NCBI GenBank assembly: GCA_001598975.1
Contig: BBXU01001142.1
Span: forward strand, 1-10,479
Direction: 5' to 3'
Origin: Parachlorella kessleri
Taxonomy: Eukaryota; Chlorophyta; Trebouxiophyceae; Chlorellales; Chlorellaceae
Length of the DNA: 10,479 nt
Below the pieces are notes generated by a model that did no database searches, was not told where the DNA came from, and worked only from the letters and a program-made list of their open reading frames with translations. A program made the position numbers and the translations under genes. Below, in pieces: positions 8,138 to 10,479 of this stretch. How positions within the stretch are numbered: position 1 is the first letter of the stretch; every line of letters starts with the position of its first letter.

Positions 8138-8304
8138 GTGAGTCTCCACAAGCGAGCGTGCAGTGGCAGCGCCTGCATGGCAACACATAGAGGTGCCGTC
8201 ACCAAATGTGCCCCACCAAGCTGCCATGGGCTGTGCGTGTATGCATGACTTTGCCTCCCGGTGACCTCTGGGAAGGCCGTAGTCCAGCCTTGCCATCCTG
8301 CAAG

Positions 8305-8457
8305 TCTATGCCCATCAAGGGCTTCACATTCATACAGCTCCATCCATACAGCTCTACCCAAGCTTGCGTGATTTCTGCGAATGCCCAAGTCCACTCCGTG
8401 GGCGATATGCGCTTGAGCGGCAACCCAGGACACTACTGCAACCCAACCCCAACTTAG
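8305..8457 (+). CDS. Candidate terminal exon following 7978-8137
   Basis: Fifty codons and a TAG (8455-8457) follow a possible acceptor, CCTGCAAG, at 8297-8304. The phase agrees with the upstream donor at 8138 (both phase 0), which would make a 167-base intron. Residues include IKGFTFIQLHP, two cysteines, and GNPGHYCNP near the end. Third positions lean to C. It also contains a local duplication, CATACAGCTC at 8331-8340 and 8345-8354. Family unknown. The minus strand is also open here, so this is a modest call. Confidence 0.3.
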   Translation, partial: SMPIKGFTFIQLHPYSSTQACVISANAQVHSVGDMRLSGNPGHYCNPTPT

Positions 8458-8893
8458 TGCTGACGAGAGTCCCTCATTGCACAGGGGATGGCTGTACCCT
8501 GAGGTCTGGAATAAGTTGGTACAAACTTGCTTGTTGATGTCGGCCCCCACCCAGCCGCCGCCAGCTGGACTCTCCCCAACCCATCCCACGCCTCTTCCCC
8601 CTTCCAAGGCAGAATTGGCAGAATTGCTCGTCAGCGCGTGTATACACCGGCACACACTCCAGCACCTGCCACCACGCACCATGAGCCGCTCCCTTTAGGG
8701 ACTTGTCACTTGCAAGTCACACCCATGTCAACATCCCGCCAACTCACATCAGCAGGTATGCAGCACCTAAGCGAAGACAAGCGCGGAGAACGCCCCGGGC
8801 CCCAACACACTACTAGTGCGTGGTTCCAACCCCTATACTTTTGGTACACGGTGCAACTCTCGTAGGGAGGGACATAGCTGGCCCACAACTCAC
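8458..8893. other. No supported gene
   Basis: The stretch is C-rich on the plus strand (8540-8610), with overlapping open frames and no coding signal that I trust. A 10-bp palindrome, ACTTGCAAGT, sits at 8708-8717. If the minus-strand exon at 8894-9142 is real, this would be its downstream intron. Confidence 0.4.
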
Positions 8894-9142
8894 CGTAAAG
8901 GAGAACCAGGCATATGAAGAGGCGTATGCTGTGGGTCAACATGAACCTGGATGGCGGTGGTCCTCGTAAACGTGCAGCACTTGCCGGATGCAACGCCAGT
9001 AGTGGCTGCAGGGTTGAAACAGACCTCAAAGGCGCAGCAGAGTGCTCATAAGATTCACCAGGCTGCACGGATCGTTCGTGATGACAATGTGGTACGGAAC
9101 GTGTCTCGGCCCGCGGGATGCCAGTACCATAGGTGCTCAAAT
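8894..9142 (-). pseudogene. Pherophorin-like exon broken by one base
   Basis: Pherophorins are secreted glycoproteins of the volvocine algal extracellular matrix. Their domain has a Pro-Tyr strand, a CF-x-V core, a later CC pair and a KIEF-x-V-x-P-like strand. Here one minus-strand frame reads HVPYHIVITNDPCSLVNL (about 9103-9050). The next frame reads CCAFEVCFNPAATTG, then GKCCTF and AIQVHVDP (9039 to about 8930). This matches the order and spacing of the domain, but the two halves are in different frames, separated by one extra base at 9040-9041. A good donor (CG|GTGAGT, GT at 8893-8892) closes the exon. The following exon was not found. The family call rests on pattern memory only. Confidence 0.4.
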
Positions 9143-9268
9143 AGATAGATGCTCAGATCTGGTCCTCGCCTCGATTTCCTAGGAGGACCTTTCTGAGACG
9201 CTCCTGCAATAGCACATGCAGTGCCTTTTCGGCATCTCCAAAGCCGTGTGTTCACAGTCGGGCTGTCA

Positions 9269-9406
9269 GAATCCTGGCAGGTAGAGCCCATGGAGAGGTG
9301 TGCCACTCTTGATGGCGCACTCGGCGGCAGGAGGAGGAGGAGGAGGCACAACTAGCAGCAGCAGCAGGAGCTGGAGTAAGGGGGCGACCAGATACCCCTG
9401 TGCCAC
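9269..9406 (-). CDS. Short frame with Leu6 and Pro6 runs, signal-peptide-like
   Basis: Between stops at 9409-9407 and 9268-9266, a 46-codon minus-strand frame encodes a hydrophobic run (LLQLLLLLLVV), then PPPPPP, then AAECAIKSG. That is the layout of a signal peptide followed by a proline stretch, as in algal wall glycoproteins. The runs come from two adjacent microsatellites, (AGC)4 at 9354-9365 and (AGG)6 at 9329-9346 on the plus strand. No ATG is present, so it would need an upstream exon. It lies just upstream of the pherophorin-like exon on the same strand. A chance reading of microsatellites is equally likely. Confidence 0.2.
9329..9365. repeat. (AGG)6 and (AGC)4 trinucleotide microsatellites
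   Basis: Six AGG units run from 9329 to 9346 and four AGC units from 9354 to 9365, separated by seven bases. Such repeats are common in green algal nuclear DNA, both within and outside genes. Confidence 0.9.
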
Positions 9407-9579
9407 TCACTGGTGCCCTGGTCAGGCAGCCAGGCTGGAATCCCTTCCTCCCGCAAGTTAGCAGGCAGCCCAGCCCACTTTGGTGCCAGGCACATATGCA
9501 GCAGCTGTGCTTGTCCAGCTTTCCTGCTGCAGTGGACAGTGAGAGTGGCGCCCTGAGTGCAGAGTGGACGCGCTTGTAG

Positions 9580-9663
9580 GCCAGTGAGGCCTTGCTAGAC
9601 AGCCGGGGCATGACAGCCCTCCACAGCGCTACAGCTGCGCAATGCGGCGTGGCAGGGGCAGGC
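9580..9663 (+). pseudogene. Isolated ankyrin-like half repeat
   Basis: The plus frame after the TAG at 9577-9579 reads ASEALLDSRGMTALHSATAA (9580-9639). The D-x-R-G-M-T-A-L-H-x-A signature (9598-9630) is the first half of an ankyrin unit, and third positions lean to C or G. The expected second helix (GH..VV..LL) does not follow in any frame, and no splice donor is clear. It could be a fragment related to the ankyrin locus 4 kb upstream on the same strand, or a chance match. Confidence 0.3.
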
Positions 9664-9910
9664 CGCACCCCCACCAGGGTGTGCACCCCCAACAGGGCTG
9701 TGACATCATGGCAACCTGTAGAACAGCACGACAGGCACTTGAGGCTGCTCGGTGGGAAAGGGAAAAAAATGCTAGGAGAGCTTGGCTCTTGGGACGGGCC
9801 AGAGGGGTCCCAACTTCTGCCTACATGAGCAGCAACTTAGCTTTCCCAACGGTGCTGTTGGCAGACCACCACCGCCAAGAGCCAGGGGCTAACCCCTTAT
9901 ATTTATTGAG

Positions 9911-10080
9911 AGTGGCAGGTAATGCGATCCACGAGAGTAGGTAAGGGTAAACTGGGCTGACAGGGGGCTATATAGGACATATATGCAGATATTAGCATGG
10001 GTGGCAGGTAGCCTACCTGAGGCGAACAGGGAGTGAGGGATAAGCTGGGCTGGCAGGGCTTCACTATTATTAGCATGGGC
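9911..10080. repeat. Imperfect tandem duplication, units of about 80-90 bp
   Basis: Both units begin with GTGGCAGGTA (9912-9921 and 10001-10010). Both carry a GAGT...GGGTAAACTGGGCTGACAGGG-like middle (9935-9965; 10031-10058), and both end in ATTAGCATGGG (9991-10001; 10069-10079). They differ by substitutions and small indels between these anchors. At the second unit start, CAGGTAG and CTACCTG flank a single base (10005-10019), a near-perfect palindrome. It may be the remains of a minisatellite. Confidence 0.65.
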
Positions 10081-10401
10081 AGTTATGCTATGTGTCTTGC
10101 CTGGGATTTATTGCAGCTGCTAGCCCAGTTTGCCTGCTATGCTGGCCTCTTGCGCTTCCTGCTCCTCCCTGCTGCCTATCGTTCAGCTTGACATCTATTC
10201 CACTGCTTGAGTTTCAGCAGCACATGCTCTTCCAGTGGCCTTAGCTTGTCCGGGGAAGAACTACTGGATCAGAACTCAGGCAAGCCCCAGAGCATAACTG
10301 CGTCGCCCTTGTTCGCCTCCAACTCTGTTGGCACAACCAGCTGCTCGGCTGAAGCCACCCTCAATTAATACTGGTTTGTTACATGGGTTATTTACAAGGT
10401 T

Positions 10402-10446
10402 GGGTGGGTGTTGGGTGGGTGGTGGTGGTGGTGTGTGTGTGGGTGT

Positions 10447-10477
<31 letters not shown>

Positions 10478-10479
10478 GT
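10402..10479. repeat. G-rich and GT microsatellite tract, with G-quadruplex motif
   Basis: Four GGG runs with short loops (GGGTGGGTGTTGGGTGGG, 10402-10419) meet the simple G-quadruplex pattern. They are followed by GGT repeats, then a (GT)14 run at 10449-10476. The tract reaches the window edge, so its full length is unknown. Confidence 0.9.

Larger units (their letters stand above)
9664..10479. other. Intergenic, repeat-bearing
   Basis: No coding signal was found. A 7-bp inverted repeat lies at 9789-9795/9807-9813 (TTGGGAC/GTCCCAA). A tandem duplication and a GT/G-rich tract are listed separately. On the minus strand TGTAA occurs twice, at 10383-10379 and 10396-10392, which could serve a minus-strand gene beyond the right edge. 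Confidence 0.5.

Noticed and set aside
7478..8248. 256-codon plus-strand open frame, the longest in the window
   Set aside because: Its first two thirds have no third-position bias or motif. Only the part from about 7978 looks coding, and that part needs a second frame, so the full frame is not a gene.
1..10479. Mobile elements, CRISPR, tRNA and rRNA genes
   Set aside because: No direct-repeat array with regular spacers, no transposase, integrase or reverse transcriptase motif, and no tRNA or rRNA signature was seen by eye. A structural RNA scan was not possible.

Overview
This window looks like nuclear DNA of a eukaryote, most likely a green alga of the volvocine/Haematococcus type (inference). 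No stretch has bacterial gene density. The convincing coding pieces are short exons flanked by GTGAGT-type donors and pyrimidine-tract CAG acceptors. They prefer C or G at third codon positions, and short CAG, AGG and GT microsatellites are scattered through the DNA. No rRNA, tRNA, CRISPR array or intact transposase, integrase or reverse transcriptase gene was recognised. The longest open frames are mostly chance openings and are not annotated as genes.

The firmest call is a plus-strand ankyrin-repeat locus at about 4545-5635. At least five repeat units can be read, but only by changing frame at several short runs and passing one in-frame TAG, so it is a pseudogene or badly assembled sequence. 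The best intact coding stretch is a minus-strand terminal exon at 7000-7408 (135 codons, four cysteines, family not recognised). Weaker coding pieces are a minus-strand pherophorin-like exon broken by one base (8894-9142), a plus-strand exon pair broken at an A5 run (7978-8137 and 8305-8457), a minus-strand cysteine-rich terminal exon (2662-2848), a single ankyrin-like unit (9580-9663) and a minus-strand membrane-helix-like fragment (905-1085).

Layout: 1-820 is non-coding with a strong foldback at 257-314. 820-1330 has ambiguous coding character. 1330-2660 is non-coding apart from a bulged hairpin at 2461-2499. 2660-3290 may hold pieces of one minus-strand gene. 3290-4544 has no supported gene. 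4545-5635 is the ankyrin locus. 5640-6999 is mostly non-coding, with small tandem repeats and an inverted repeat. 7000-9410 is a mosaic of exon-like fragments on both strands. 9664-10479 is intergenic, with an imperfect tandem duplication, and ends in a G-rich/GT microsatellite.

No pathway or operon can be reconstructed. The common theme is exon fragments with good codon bias interrupted by one-base slips, several at homopolymers. This fits either a pseudogene-rich region or uncorrected long-read errors, and the sequence alone cannot decide which.
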